NCBI GenBank assembly: GCA_934474025.1
Contig: CAKSMF010000007.1
Location: forward strand, 1 to 64,000
DNA: 64,000 nt
DNA from: an uncultured Ruminococcus sp.
GTDB lineage: Bacteria; Bacillota; Clostridia; Oscillospirales; Ruminococcaceae
Direction of reading: 5' to 3'
Below, piece by piece: positions 15,484 through 24,084 of this stretch. The translations under genes and the position numbers were made by a program. The notes below the pieces were generated by a model. That model made no database searches, had not been told where the DNA came from, and saw only the letters and a program-made list of their open reading frames with translations. Each line of letters begins with the position of its first letter. Position 1 is the first letter of the stretch.

Positions 15484-16746
15484 ATGAATATTATTGATAT
15501 TATCAACAAAACAAAAAATCACATTGAACTTTCCGAAAATGAAATAAAATGGCTTGTGGACAGTTATACCAATGATGAAATTTCTGATTATCAGATGTCT
15601 GCATGGCTTATGGCAGTTCGCCTTAATGGTCTTACAGACAATGAAACACTTTATCTGACTCTTGCTATGCGTGACAGTGGCGATATTCTCGACCTTAGCA
15701 AAATAAATGGCATTACAGTTGACAAGCACAGTACCGGCGGTGTAGGAGATAAAACCAGTCTTATAATTGCTCCGACAGCATCAGCCTGTGGAATATATAT
15801 TCCTAAAATGTCCGGCAGAGGTCTGGGACATACTGGGGGTACTATTGATAAATTGGAAAGTATCTCCGGTTATAAAACGGAACTGCCATTTGACGAATTT
15901 GAAAAAATAGTACAAAGGACAGGTTTTTCAATAATATCACAAAGTGGAAATCTATGTCCGGCAGATAAAAAAATTTATTCACTCAGAAACGCTACAGGAA
16001 CAGTTGACAGCATCCCCCTTATATGTGCAAGTATAATGAGTAAAAAACTTGCTCTTAATGCGGATTGTATTCTGCTTGATGTAAAATGCGGTTCGGGTGC
16101 TTTCATGAAGTACGAAAGAGATGCTCGGAAACTTGCAGACCTTATAGAATGGGTAGGCAAAAAATGCAGTAAAAAATGTCATGCAGTAGTTACTGATATG
16201 AACAGTCCATTAGGAAACAATATCGGAAATGCTCTCGAAGTACAGGAAGCTATTGAAGTTCTTCAGGGAAAAGTGAAAGGCAAATTGTATGATTTATGCA
16301 TGAATCTTACTGCTGAAATGCTTTCGCTTGCCGGCAAAGGCTCTTTTGAAGATTGTCATAAACAAGCTGAAAATGCTGTGTCTTCCGGAAAGGCTCTTGA
16401 AATTTTACGCAAAAACATTGAATTGCAAGGTGGTGACAGTCGTGTATGTGATGATGTTTCACTTTTGCCGAAAGCTAAATTTAAATATGAAGTACGTGCC
16501 GTTAAGGATATGCAAATTACTGCCATCGATTGTCAGGAAATCGGTATGATTTCACTTTTGCTCGGAGCAGGTCGTCTGTCAAAAGATGATTTAATTGATA
16601 AATCAGCCGGAATAGTTATGAATTGTTCTGTAGGTGATTGTGTTTCTGTAGATGATACTATTATGACTCTTTATTCTTCTACAGTAAGTGATTTTTCGGA
16701 AACTTCCTACCGTGCAGTTAATTCACTAAAATTTCACGCAATTTAA
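15484..16746 (+). CDS. pdp: Pyrimidine-nucleoside phosphorylase
   Basis: Cleaves uridine/thymidine with phosphate to the base and (deoxy)ribose-1-phosphate in pyrimidine salvage. 420 residues, a little short for the family. The phosphate-binding KHSTGGVGDKTSL (about 80-92) and the thymidine phosphorylase signature MSGRGLGHTGGTIDKLES (about 110-127) are present. AGGAGGTGA lies ahead of the ATG at 15484. Followed by the zinc-ribbon gene, which has its own promoter. Confidence 0.93.
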   Translation: MNIIDIINKTKNHIELSENEIKWLVDSYTNDEISDYQMSAWLMAVRLNGLTDNETLYLTLAMRDSGDILDLSKINGITVDKHSTGGVGDKTSLIIAPTASACGIYIPKMSGRGLGHTGGTIDKLESISGYKTELPFDEFEKIVQRTGFSIISQSGNLCPADKKIYSLRNATGTVDSIPLICASIMSKKLALNADCILLDVKCGSGAFMKYERDARKLADLIEWVGKKCSKKCHAVVTDMNSPLGNNIGNALEVQEAIEVLQGKVKGKLYDLCMNLTAEMLSLAGKGSFEDCHKQAENAVSSGKALEILRKNIELQGGDSRVCDDVSLLPKAKFKYEVRAVKDMQITAIDCQEIGMISLLLGAGRLSKDDLIDKSAGIVMNCSVGDCVSVDDTIMTLYSSTVSDFSETSYRAVNSLKFHAI

Positions 16747-16758
16747 ACATAATTTATA

Positions 16759-16787
16759 TTGACTATTCCGGAAATATATGGTATAAT
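16759..16787 (+). promoter_or_regulatory. Promoter of zinc-ribbon gene
   Basis: TTGACT (16759-16764), 17 bases, TATAAT (16782-16787). Confidence 0.7.
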
Positions 16788-16817
16788 AAATTAAAATAAT
16801 TTTTGGAGGCTTTTAAT

Positions 16818-17327
16818 ATGGGTTTTCTCGATTCAATGAAAGATTTAGCCGGCAGAGTCGGCAATACTGTCGAAAAAGGTGCAAAAACCGTTTCAGACAG
16901 TTCTAAAAAAATGGCTGAAAAGTCAAGACTGAAAAAGGAAATTTCCCAGCTTGAAACTGAGATAAATTCCGCATATATCAGTATTGGCAAGGTGTATTTT
17001 GACAAAATTGTCAATTCTCCTGAACCAGAATGTGAAAACGCTGTTGAAACAATCGTTACAAAAGGTGAAAGAATTGAACAGCTTCGTAAAATTTTGAGCA
17101 GTCTCGAGGATAAAATTCCTTGTCCGTCATGTGGTGCAGATATCGCAAAAGGTCAAAAATTCTGTGATAAATGCGGTGCTAAGATTGAAGAAGTTATTAT
17201 TCCTGAAAAGGTTGAATCTGTTGCAGAATCAACTCCTGAACAACCTGCCGGAAAAGTTTGTCCGGAATGTGGTACTCCTGCTGAAGCAGACCAGTTATTC
17301 TGTCAGCACTGCGGTGCAAAACTTTAA
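16818..17327 (+). CDS. Protein with coiled coil and two zinc ribbons
   Basis: 169 residues. The N-terminal part (1-95) is a Lys/Glu-rich helix, probably a coiled coil. Two rubredoxin-like zinc ribbons follow: CPSCGADIAKGQKFCDKCG (about 100-118) and CPECGTPAEADQLFCQHCG (about 147-165), each with four Cys or three Cys plus His/Cys ligands. No membrane helix. The family is widespread in Clostridia and uncharacterised. The ATG at 16818 follows GGAGG. The 3' end of the gene is contained in the conserved RNA-like element at 17323-17434. Confidence 0.75.
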   Translation: MGFLDSMKDLAGRVGNTVEKGAKTVSDSSKKMAEKSRLKKEISQLETEINSAYISIGKVYFDKIVNSPEPECENAVETIVTKGERIEQLRKILSSLEDKIPCPSCGADIAKGQKFCDKCGAKIEEVIIPEKVESVAESTPEQPAGKVCPECGTPAEADQLFCQHCGAKL

Positions 17328-17434
17328 CAAGTATCAACGAGAATTTTTCCACTTCTATAGGTAATGAGACAAATCACATTTAGACATACACTAATTCGTC
17401 AGTCTCCGTGAAATTACCAACTGTGGATTGAAAC
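17323..17434 (+). ncRNA. Copy 1 of a two-copy structured intergenic element
   Basis: This 112-base element starts on the stop codon of the zinc-ribbon gene and is similar to 57311-57461. The first 40 bases match at 33 positions, all differences being transitions; the last 70 are also closely conserved. GAGAC (17366-17370) pairs with GTCTC (17402-17406), and inside it TTAG/CTAA closes the invariant loop ACATACA (17384-17390). A strong terminator follows at 17469-17498. It is likely an RNA (3'-UTR-derived or regulatory); no known family fits. Confidence 0.5.
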
Positions 17435-17468
17435 AAACAAGCGATTTCCAGTTACTTATTATGAAAAT

Positions 17469-17498
17469 TGCCGGATTAAAAATTTCCGGCAGTTTTTT
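17469..17498 (+). terminator. Terminator after structured element
   Basis: TGCCGGA and TCCGGCA form a 7-bp stem with a 9-base loop, followed by six T. Confidence 0.85.
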
Positions 17499-17508
17499 AT
17501 TATAGGTA

Positions 17509-17537
17509 TTTACTTTTTATTAATTTTGTGGTAAAAT
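17509..17537 (+). promoter_or_regulatory. Promoter of acyl-CoA ligase gene
   Basis: TTTACT (17509-17514), 17 bases, TAAAAT (17532-17537). The leader contains a 7-bp hairpin (ATGCTTT/AAAGCAT, 17553-17574) just before the ribosome binding site. Confidence 0.55.
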
Positions 17538-17592
17538 AACTTTATCACTTTGATGCTTTTATTTGATAAAGCATTCGGGAAAGGATTAAAAA

Positions 17593-19227
17593 ATGCCAAT
17601 TACAGATTTACTTAAAAGAAATGCTGAACTTTACAGCAATGATGTTGCACTTGTTGAGGTTAACCCGACAATTACTGAAATAAGACGTGTTACATGGAAA
17701 GAATATGAACTTATCGAACCTAATCCGCTTAGTCATTATAGACGTGAAATTACTTGGAAAGTTTTTGATGAAAAAGCTAACCGTTTTGCCAATCTGCTTA
17801 TTGAAAGAGGTGTTTGCAAAGGTGATAAAGTTGGTATACTCCTTATGAACTGCCTTGAGTGGTTGCCAATATATTTTGGTATACTGAAAGCAGGTGCATT
17901 AGCTGTACCATTGAATTTCCGTTATACTGCCGATGAAATAAAATACTGTCTTGACCTCGCTGAAGTGGATATACTTGTATTCGGTCCTGAATTTATAGGT
18001 CGTGTGGAAGAAATTGCAGAAGAAATCAGCCGTAATAGACTTCTTTTTTATGTTGGAGAAGGCTGTCCGTCTTTTGCAGAACATTATGATAGTCTTACTG
18101 CTAACTGTCATAGTTCTGCACCTCAGATAGAATTAAAGGATTCCGATGACGCAGCTATATATTTTTCATCAGGAACTACTGGTTTTCCGAAAGCTATTCT
18201 GCATAATCATGAAAGTCTTATGCATTCGGCAAAAGTAGAACAGAATCATCATGGACAAACAAAAGATGATGTATTTTTATGTATTCCTCCATTGTATCAT
18301 ACCGGTGCAAAAATGCATTGGTTCGGAAGTCTCTACACAGGCGGAAAAGCTGTACTTTTAAAAGGTGTCAAGCCGGAAACTATTTTAAAAACTGTTTCAG
18401 AAGAGGGTTGCACAATTGTATGGCTTTTAGTGCCGTGGGCTCAGGATATCCTTGACGCTGTTGACAGGGGAGAAGTTAATATTGAAAATTATAACCTTTC
18501 ACAATGGCGACTCATGCATATTGGAGCTCAACCTGTTCCACCATCTCTTATTGCACGCTGGAAAAAACTTTTTCCAAATCATCAGTATGACACAAATTAC
18601 GGTTTAAGCGAATCAATAGGTCCTGGTTGTGTTCATTTAGGAGTTGAAAATATACATAAAGTAGGAGCTATTGGTAAAGCCGGATACGGTTGGCAAGTTA
18701 AAATTGTTGACGAAAATGGCGTTACTGTCAATCGTGGTGAAGTCGGTGAACTTTGTGTAAAAGGTGCTGGCTTAATGACTTGTTATTATCGTGACGAAAA
18801 AGCAACTGCTGAAACTCTTCGTGACGGTTGGTTATTCACAGGAGATATGGCTCAGGAAGATGAAGACGGTTTTATATATCTGGTTGACAGAAAAAAAGAC
18901 GTTATAATAAGTGGTGGCGAAAATCTTTATCCTGTACAGATTGAGGACTTTTTAAGAAGTCACCCCGCTGTAAAAGACGTTGCTGTTATAGGACTGCCTG
19001 ATAAGAGACTCGGAGAAATAGCAACAGCAATAATTTCTGTTAAGGACGGCTATACCTGCTCCGAAAGTGATATAAATTCATTCTGTCAGAAACTTCCACG
19101 ATACAAAAGACCGCATAAAATTATTTTTGCTGATGTTCCAAGAAATCCTACCGGAAAAATTGAAAAACCTAAGCTTCGTGAAATTTATTGCAAAGAGGGT
19201 CTTGTTGCATCACAGATACATGGCTGA
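17593..19227 (+). CDS. AMP-dependent acyl-CoA synthetase/ligase
   Basis: Activates a carboxylic acid to its acyl-AMP and then acyl-CoA. 544 residues of the ANL superfamily: P-loop YFSSGTTGFPKAILHNH (about 193-209), the A5 region NYGLSESIG, TGDMAQEDEDGFIYLVDRKK (about 416-435) with the hinge Asp, and the C-terminal PRNPTGKIEKPKL with the catalytic Lys. The substrate is not evident; medium- or long-chain fatty acid is a guess. An AAAGGATT site precedes the ATG. Endonuclease V and thioesterase genes follow on the same strand with short gaps. Confidence 0.88.
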   Translation: MPITDLLKRNAELYSNDVALVEVNPTITEIRRVTWKEYELIEPNPLSHYRREITWKVFDEKANRFANLLIERGVCKGDKVGILLMNCLEWLPIYFGILKAGALAVPLNFRYTADEIKYCLDLAEVDILVFGPEFIGRVEEIAEEISRNRLLFYVGEGCPSFAEHYDSLTANCHSSAPQIELKDSDDAAIYFSSGTTGFPKAILHNHESLMHSAKVEQNHHGQTKDDVFLCIPPLYHTGAKMHWFGSLYTGGKAVLLKGVKPETILKTVSEEGCTIVWLLVPWAQDILDAVDRGEVNIENYNLSQWRLMHIGAQPVPPSLIARWKKLFPNHQYDTNYGLSESIGPGCVHLGVENIHKVGAIGKAGYGWQVKIVDENGVTVNRGEVGELCVKGAGLMTCYYRDEKATAETLRDGWLFTGDMAQEDEDGFIYLVDRKKDVIISGGENLYPVQIEDFLRSHPAVKDVAVIGLPDKRLGEIATAIISVKDGYTCSESDINSFCQKLPRYKRPHKIIFADVPRNPTGKIEKPKLREIYCKEGLVASQIHG

Positions 19228-19254
19228 TTATATGGCTTTGCAGAAAGAAAAAAT

Positions 19255-19944
19255 ATGAGTAATCCAAATGAAAAAGAATTCATTGATATACAGAATTCTT
19301 TAAGAGAAAAAATAAATTTATCAGACAGTTGTGAAAGTTTCAAAACCATTGCAGGTGTTGATTTGGCTTACTGGAATAGCAATAATCAAGAATACGCTGT
19401 TTGTTGTATAGTTGTACTTGATTACAATACCCACGAAGTTATAGAAAAGAAACAATTCTCACAGAAAATAGAAGTTCCATATATAGCGGGATTTTTGGCA
19501 TTCCGTGAATTGCCTTTGGTGCTTGAAACTGCAAAGTTACTTGATACAGAACCGGATATTTATATGTTTGATGGTAATGGCTGTCTGCACCCGAGAAATA
19601 TGGGTATTGCTACTCATGCATCGTTCTATCTTAACAAGCCAACTATAGGAGTAGCCAAAAGTTATTACCGGATACGTGAAGGATTGGATTATATCGAACC
19701 TGATATAATCGCCGGAAGTTTTACTGATATAGTATGTGACGGTCAAGTTTATGGAAGAGTTTTACGTACTCACGATAATATAAGACCGGTTTTTGTATCT
19801 GCTGGAAATTTTATTTCACTTGATACAGCTACTAAAATTACTATGGAATTTGTCGAAAAAGACAGTCATATTCCGATTCCGACAAGGTTGGCTGACCTTG
19901 AAACACATTCTGCAAGAAAAAAACTTACATTAAATGTTTTATAG
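19255..19944 (+). CDS. nfi: Endonuclease V (deoxyinosine 3'-endonuclease)
   Basis: Nicks DNA at the second bond 3' of deoxyinosine and other deaminated bases. 229 residues. Catalytic acids are Asp36 (AGVDLAY), Glu85 (AFRELP) and Asp106 (MFDGNG), with the typical GCLHPRNMGIATH and the strand-separating wedge PYIAGF (75-80). The ribosome binding site is weak (GAAAGAAA). It lies 27 bases after the acyl-CoA ligase gene and 14 before the thioesterase, so it is probably in the same transcript. Confidence 0.95.
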   Translation: MSNPNEKEFIDIQNSLREKINLSDSCESFKTIAGVDLAYWNSNNQEYAVCCIVVLDYNTHEVIEKKQFSQKIEVPYIAGFLAFRELPLVLETAKLLDTEPDIYMFDGNGCLHPRNMGIATHASFYLNKPTIGVAKSYYRIREGLDYIEPDIIAGSFTDIVCDGQVYGRVLRTHDNIRPVFVSAGNFISLDTATKITMEFVEKDSHIPIPTRLADLETHSARKKLTLNVL

Positions 19945-19958
19945 AAAAGAGAATTTTT

Positions 19959-20393
19959 ATGAATAAGATTTATCCTTATGAACGTAAAATTTACTACTAT
20001 GAAACTGATAAAATGGGTATAGTACATCATTCCAATTATATCAGAATCTTTGAAGAAGCAAGAATGAATTTTCTTGAACAGGCTGGCATTCCATATGAAA
20101 AAATAGAATCAGCCGGACTTTATGTTCCGATATTATCAGTTGAGTGCAATTACAAAAAGCCATTGACTTTCGATGAAACATTTGCAGTTTATTCAGAAAT
20201 AGTTAAATTCAATGGCGTTAAGCTTGATATTGAATACAAAATTATCAGTCGTTTGACTGGTGAAATATGTATTACAGGCAAGTCTTCACAATGTTTTACA
20301 GACAAAAATCTTAAACCTATCCGTGCTAAAATGAACTTTCCGGAAATATATAATAATATTATTCAGTATGTCGGTTATAAGATAACTGACTGA
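19959..20393 (+). CDS. Acyl-CoA thioesterase, YbgC/FadM type
   Basis: A hot-dog-fold thioesterase of 144 residues. The catalytic pattern YYETDKMGIVHHSNYIRIFEE (about 13-33) has the Asp and the His-His-x-Asn-Tyr of 4-hydroxybenzoyl-CoA thioesterase relatives. It hydrolyses acyl-CoA in the cytosol; chain length is unknown. Being close behind an acyl-CoA ligase gene suggests a shared role in acyl-CoA or lipid turnover, though an unrelated repair gene lies between them. Confidence 0.88.
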   Translation: MNKIYPYERKIYYYETDKMGIVHHSNYIRIFEEARMNFLEQAGIPYEKIESAGLYVPILSVECNYKKPLTFDETFAVYSEIVKFNGVKLDIEYKIISRLTGEICITGKSSQCFTDKNLKPIRAKMNFPEIYNNIIQYVGYKITD

Positions 20394-20409
20394 AAAATTC
20401 AAATATCTA

Positions 20410-20438
20410 TTGTAATTTTCCGTGAAATATGTTATAAT
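20410..20438 (+). promoter_or_regulatory. Promoter of regulator-murL-murD2 operon
   Basis: TTGTAA (20410-20415), 17 bases, TATAAT (20433-20438). Confidence 0.6.
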
Positions 20439-20466
20439 CAAGAAAAATAAAAAAGGAGCTGACCAA

Positions 20467-20859
20467 ATGGCTATTACAGAAGCAATAGAAAATTATCTTG
20501 AAACTATTCTTATCCTTTCAAAAAAGCAGACAGATGTTCATGCTATAGATATATGTTCTTATCTTGGATATTCAAGACCTACGGTTTCAATTGTTCTTAA
20601 AAAAATGCGTGAAAACGGTCTTGTACTTGTTGATGAAGATAATCACATAACTCTTACAGAAGAGGGAAGAAAAGTCGCTGAGCATATTTATGACAGACAT
20701 AATGTTCTTTCTGAACTTTTTATACTTCTTGGCGTATCAAGAGATAATGCTCTTGAAGATGCCTGCAAAATTGAACATGACCTTTCAGATGAAACCTATT
20801 CTGTTTTAAAATCTCTCTATTTTGATATTAAGAAAACTTATGGGGGAAAAAATGAATAA
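20467..20859 (+). CDS. Metal-dependent transcriptional regulator (DtxR/MntR family)
   Basis: 130 residues: an N-terminal winged helix (MAITEAIENYLETILIL, then a recognition helix in YLGYSRPTVSIVLKKM, about 37-52) and a helical metal-binding/dimerisation domain with EDACKIEHDLS (about 102-112). The SH3-like third domain is absent, as in MntR. It would repress target genes when bound to Mn(II) or Fe(II). The ATG follows AAAGGAG. It overlaps the next gene, murL, by eight bases, an unusual pairing of a metal regulator with peptidoglycan genes. Confidence 0.85.
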   Translation: MAITEAIENYLETILILSKKQTDVHAIDICSYLGYSRPTVSIVLKKMRENGLVLVDEDNHITLTEEGRKVAEHIYDRHNVLSELFILLGVSRDNALEDACKIEHDLSDETYSVLKSLYFDIKKTYGGKNE

Positions 20860-22228
20860 ATATAATACTTTCAGAGAAAAATATCCTTTGTTTATATACA
20901 AGGCATATCACATCACTGAAAATTATAATACTATCAATATAAGCTATGAATTTTCTATTCCTGAACTTGCTTGCTTTAATCCTTCATGGAGTTTTCCGAA
21001 ACCTGAGAATTTTTCTGTACTGAACGACAAAATCTTTGAAAGACTTGTATTTTCACTTGGCATGGCTGAAGCCGTCAGTTATTGGAAGTCTGTATGCTCA
21101 CCTCAAATGCTTATTGAATGCGGTGAACTTTCTCCAGAGCAGGTTCAATGGTGGAAAAAATTATATTTTTCTGGTCTTGGAGAATTCTTCTATGTCAATA
21201 ATATTGATGCAGATTTCAATGATTTTATAAATATAACATCAAATGGCAGTTTTTCAGGTGATGTTGTAAAGCGTCCGGAATTGTCAGGCTGTCTTGTTCC
21301 CGTTGGTGGCGGTAAGGATTCTGCTCTTACCCTTGAAACTCTTAATAACGCCGGAATGAAATGTTTTTGTTACGGAATAAACAGCCGTTGTTCCATTACA
21401 GCAACCGTTACAACTGCGGGACTTTCTGAAAAGTCTCTTATTACTGCAAAAAGAAATTTTGACCGTTCATTGATAGAATATAATAAAAAAGGTTTTCTGA
21501 ATGGTCATACTCCGTTTTCATCAGTTGTGGCGTTTTCAGCGGAAATAGTAGCATATATTAACAGACTTAAATATATTGTTCTTTCAAATGAATCCAGTGC
21601 AAACGAAAGTACTGTTATAGGACAAAATGTCAATCATCAGTATTCAAAGAGTTTTGAGTTTGAAAAAGACTTCCATGAATATGAAGAAAAATACCTAAAA
21701 ACAGGCGTTTATTATTTCAGTTTCCTTAGACCATTATCAGAATTTCAGATAGCCTCAATGTTTTCTGCTCATAAAAAATATTTACCAATATTCCGCAGTT
21801 GTAATCTTGGAAGCAAAGTATCTCCTGATATATGGTGCGGTGAGTGTCCAAAGTGTCTTTTTGTTTGTCTGATACTTTCGCCATTTCTTACAAACAATGA
21901 ACTTACTGAAATTTTTGGAAAAGATTTACTGAATGACAGTTCCATGTCAGAATACTTTACGGAACTTATAGGAAAATCCATTCATAAGCCTTTTGAATGT
22001 GTCGGAAGTGTCGATGAAGTGAATCTTGCTGTTTCAATGGCAATACGCCGTAGAGAACAATCAAAAGAAAAGTTACCATTGCTTTTTGAATACTATCGGA
22101 AGAATTATTATAATCCGGAAAATATTGATGAAAAATATCAGGAATATTGCAGATATTTCAATAATGAAAATCTTCTTCCTGACGATTTCAAGGAAATACT
22201 TTTAAATGAAATGGGGAAACTTCTTTGA
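20852..22228 (+). CDS. murL: MurL-like UDP-MurNAc-L-Ala-L-Glu epimerase
   Basis: Likely epimerises the terminal L-Glu of UDP-MurNAc-L-Ala-L-Glu to D-Glu, an ATP-dependent step known from Xanthomonas that replaces glutamate racemase plus MurD. 458 residues. It has an ATP-pyrophosphatase-like loop PVGGGKDSALTLE (about 148-160), SNESSANESTV, and a Cys cluster WCGECPKCLFVCL (about 328-340), all features of the MurL family. The assignment is strengthened by the overlapping MurD paralogue downstream. GGGGGAAAAA precedes the ATG at 20852. A racemase gene is not in the window, so dependence on this route cannot be judged. Confidence 0.78.
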   Translation: MNKYNTFREKYPLFIYKAYHITENYNTINISYEFSIPELACFNPSWSFPKPENFSVLNDKIFERLVFSLGMAEAVSYWKSVCSPQMLIECGELSPEQVQWWKKLYFSGLGEFFYVNNIDADFNDFINITSNGSFSGDVVKRPELSGCLVPVGGGKDSALTLETLNNAGMKCFCYGINSRCSITATVTTAGLSEKSLITAKRNFDRSLIEYNKKGFLNGHTPFSSVVAFSAEIVAYINRLKYIVLSNESSANESTVIGQNVNHQYSKSFEFEKDFHEYEEKYLKTGVYYFSFLRPLSEFQIASMFSAHKKYLPIFRSCNLGSKVSPDIWCGECPKCLFVCLILSPFLTNNELTEIFGKDLLNDSSMSEYFTELIGKSIHKPFECVGSVDEVNLAVSMAIRRREQSKEKLPLLFEYYRKNYYNPENIDEKYQEYCRYFNNENLLPDDFKEILLNEMGKLL

Positions 22229-23589
22229 ATAAATTTACCGAATACTTAAAAAATTACACGGAAAACAAGTCTGTTTGTATTCTGGGATATGGACGTGAAG
22301 GAAAGTCTACTTACAAACTTATTTCAAAATACTGCTCTCCAAAATCTATAGCTATTTCTGACCTTAATCCAGTTGACAGAACATTGAATAATCTTCCGGA
22401 TAATGTAAATATAATTACAGGTTCGGATTATCAGAAGTGCCTTGATGATTTTGATATTGTATTCAAATCCCCTGGAATAGTTCTTGAAAAATCTCCTGAC
22501 AGTCTTAAATGTGAAATATCTTCTGAAACACAGGTATTCTTTACGGTATACAGGAAACAGATTATAGGTATTACAGGCACTAAGGGAAAAAGTACTGTAT
22601 CATCACTTATTTACCATATACTGAAAGAATCCGGTCTTGATACCTATCTTGTCGGAAACATAGGCGTGCCGGTCTTTGATATTGCAGAGAACGTTAAAGA
22701 AAATACTATTATAGTTTGTGAATTGTCCTGCCATCAACTTGAATATATGACAGTTTCGCCCGAAACAGCTGTTTTTCTTAATCTTTATGAAGAACACCTT
22801 GACCATTACGGTACTATGGAAAAGTACCACAACGCAAAGAAAAATATCTATCTGCACCAGGAAGAATATGACTGTCTGCTGATTAACAGCGACATTGAAT
22901 ATGAATTTACCGGAGCTTATGACTACACAATATCTGCCACAAATCCGGACTCCAGAATTTATGTTTACAGTGGTATTCCGAATAAAATTCATTTTCATAT
23001 GGATGACTATATCTATAATATTCCAACTGAAAATATAAAACTGTTAGGCGTACACAATCATTATAATATAGCCGTTGCATATTTTATAACGTCTTTCTAC
23101 GTGGAGCAGGAAGACTTTGAAAAGGCATTAATTACATTCAATCCGCTTGCACACCGCCTTGAATACGTTGATACTGTTGACGGAGTACGCTATTATGACG
23201 ACTCTATTTCAACCGCCTGTGCTACTGCTATTGAAGCACTGAAAAGCGTTCCGAATGCTCAGACTATTCTTATAGGCGGTATGGACAGGGGAATAGATTA
23301 TACTTCATTGATAGAATTTCTTAATATCAATAATGTAAATGTAATCTGTATGGAAACTTCCGGAAAGCGTATTTTTGATATGATTCAAAGCATGAATTTT
23401 AATAATCCGGAACGTGTTTATTATGTTTCACATCTTGATGATGCTGTAAAACTTGCACATGAAATTACAGAATCCGGAAAAAGTTGTGTACTTTCTCCGG
23501 CATCAGCAAGCTATGGAATTTTCAAGAACTTTGAGGAAAGAGGAAATGTTTTTAAAAATCTCGTTTCTCAACTTAAATTTATGTCTTGA
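22225..23589 (+). CDS. murD2: MurD2-like UDP-MurNAc-L-Ala--L-Glu ligase
   Basis: A Mur ligase of 454 residues related to MurD. ATP-binding GITGTKGKSTVSSL (about 113-126) and the central-domain NLYEEHLDHYG and HRLEYV (about 308-313) are present. In MurL organisms this paralogue adds L-Glu instead of D-Glu to UDP-MurNAc-L-Ala, followed by epimerisation. Its TTG start overlaps the murL stop (TTGA), so the two are translationally coupled. MurD itself is the alternative, but the murL overlap argues for MurD2. Confidence 0.78.
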   Translation: MNKFTEYLKNYTENKSVCILGYGREGKSTYKLISKYCSPKSIAISDLNPVDRTLNNLPDNVNIITGSDYQKCLDDFDIVFKSPGIVLEKSPDSLKCEISSETQVFFTVYRKQIIGITGTKGKSTVSSLIYHILKESGLDTYLVGNIGVPVFDIAENVKENTIIVCELSCHQLEYMTVSPETAVFLNLYEEHLDHYGTMEKYHNAKKNIYLHQEEYDCLLINSDIEYEFTGAYDYTISATNPDSRIYVYSGIPNKIHFHMDDYIYNIPTENIKLLGVHNHYNIAVAYFITSFYVEQEDFEKALITFNPLAHRLEYVDTVDGVRYYDDSISTACATAIEALKSVPNAQTILIGGMDRGIDYTSLIEFLNINNVNVICMETSGKRIFDMIQSMNFNNPERVYYVSHLDDAVKLAHEITESGKSCVLSPASASYGIFKNFEERGNVFKNLVSQLKFMS

Positions 23590-23614
23590 CTTTTTGACAG
23601 AAACAGTGTATAAT
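23585..23614 (+). promoter_or_regulatory. Promoter of 123-aa gene
   Basis: TTGACT (23585-23590), 18 bases, TATAAT (23609-23614), overlapping the murD2 stop codon. Confidence 0.55.
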
Positions 23615-23648
23615 ATATAAGAAAAATTTTCCGGACAAGGAGGATATT

Positions 23649-24020
23649 ATGGATAAATACCGTCAAATAGCTTTTATAGTAGCATTAGTAATCGCAGTTC
23701 TTGTTATGATGCTTGGAAAAGCTTGTACTGACAGTTTAGTCAGAAAAAATTCAAAGCCTGTTCAGAATGTCTCACAGACAATGCCGGCTTATGATTACAA
23801 TAATAGCTATAATAACAACTATAATACTACTCCACAGACGGAAATTGTTTCACAACAAACGGGTGTTCCGGTTGAATATGTTACTAATATGTTTGGTGAA
23901 GTTGTTGGCACTGTTTCAACATCAGCTTCAGTTTCAGATATTCAGACAACTACTCAGGAACGTTCAATACTGGAACAATACAACGAAAATAAAAATGCTT
24001 CTGCCAATAAAGGTTTTTAA
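23649..24020 (+). CDS. Hypothetical membrane-anchored protein with Asn/Tyr-rich stretch
   Basis: 123 residues. One N-terminal membrane helix (about 8-24, ending in LGKAC, not a clean lipobox) is followed by a low-complexity extracellular part: an Asn/Tyr stretch (about 50-62), a short conserved-looking segment (TGVPVEYVTNMFGEVVGT, about 74-91) and a Ser/Thr/Gln-rich tail. No family recognised. An AAGGAGG site precedes the ATG. Its position between murD2 and a cyclophilin gives no functional hint. Confidence 0.6.
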   Translation: MDKYRQIAFIVALVIAVLVMMLGKACTDSLVRKNSKPVQNVSQTMPAYDYNNSYNNNYNTTPQTEIVSQQTGVPVEYVTNMFGEVVGTVSTSASVSDIQTTTQERSILEQYNENKNASANKGF

Positions 24021-24084
24021 AAGTTTACGAGACAGTTATAATCTTCTGTCCGAAATACACTAAAATTAATTATGGAGGTAAAAA

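Noticed and set aside
17402..17434. ATTGAAAC at the end of both structured elements, like a CRISPR repeat handle
   Set aside because: Each locus has a single copy, no spacers, no cas genes, and the conserved region is far longer than a repeat.
17900..18111. Selenocysteine or programmed-frameshift signals in the long genes
   Set aside because: All long reading frames here are intact with standard stops, so nothing needs recoding.
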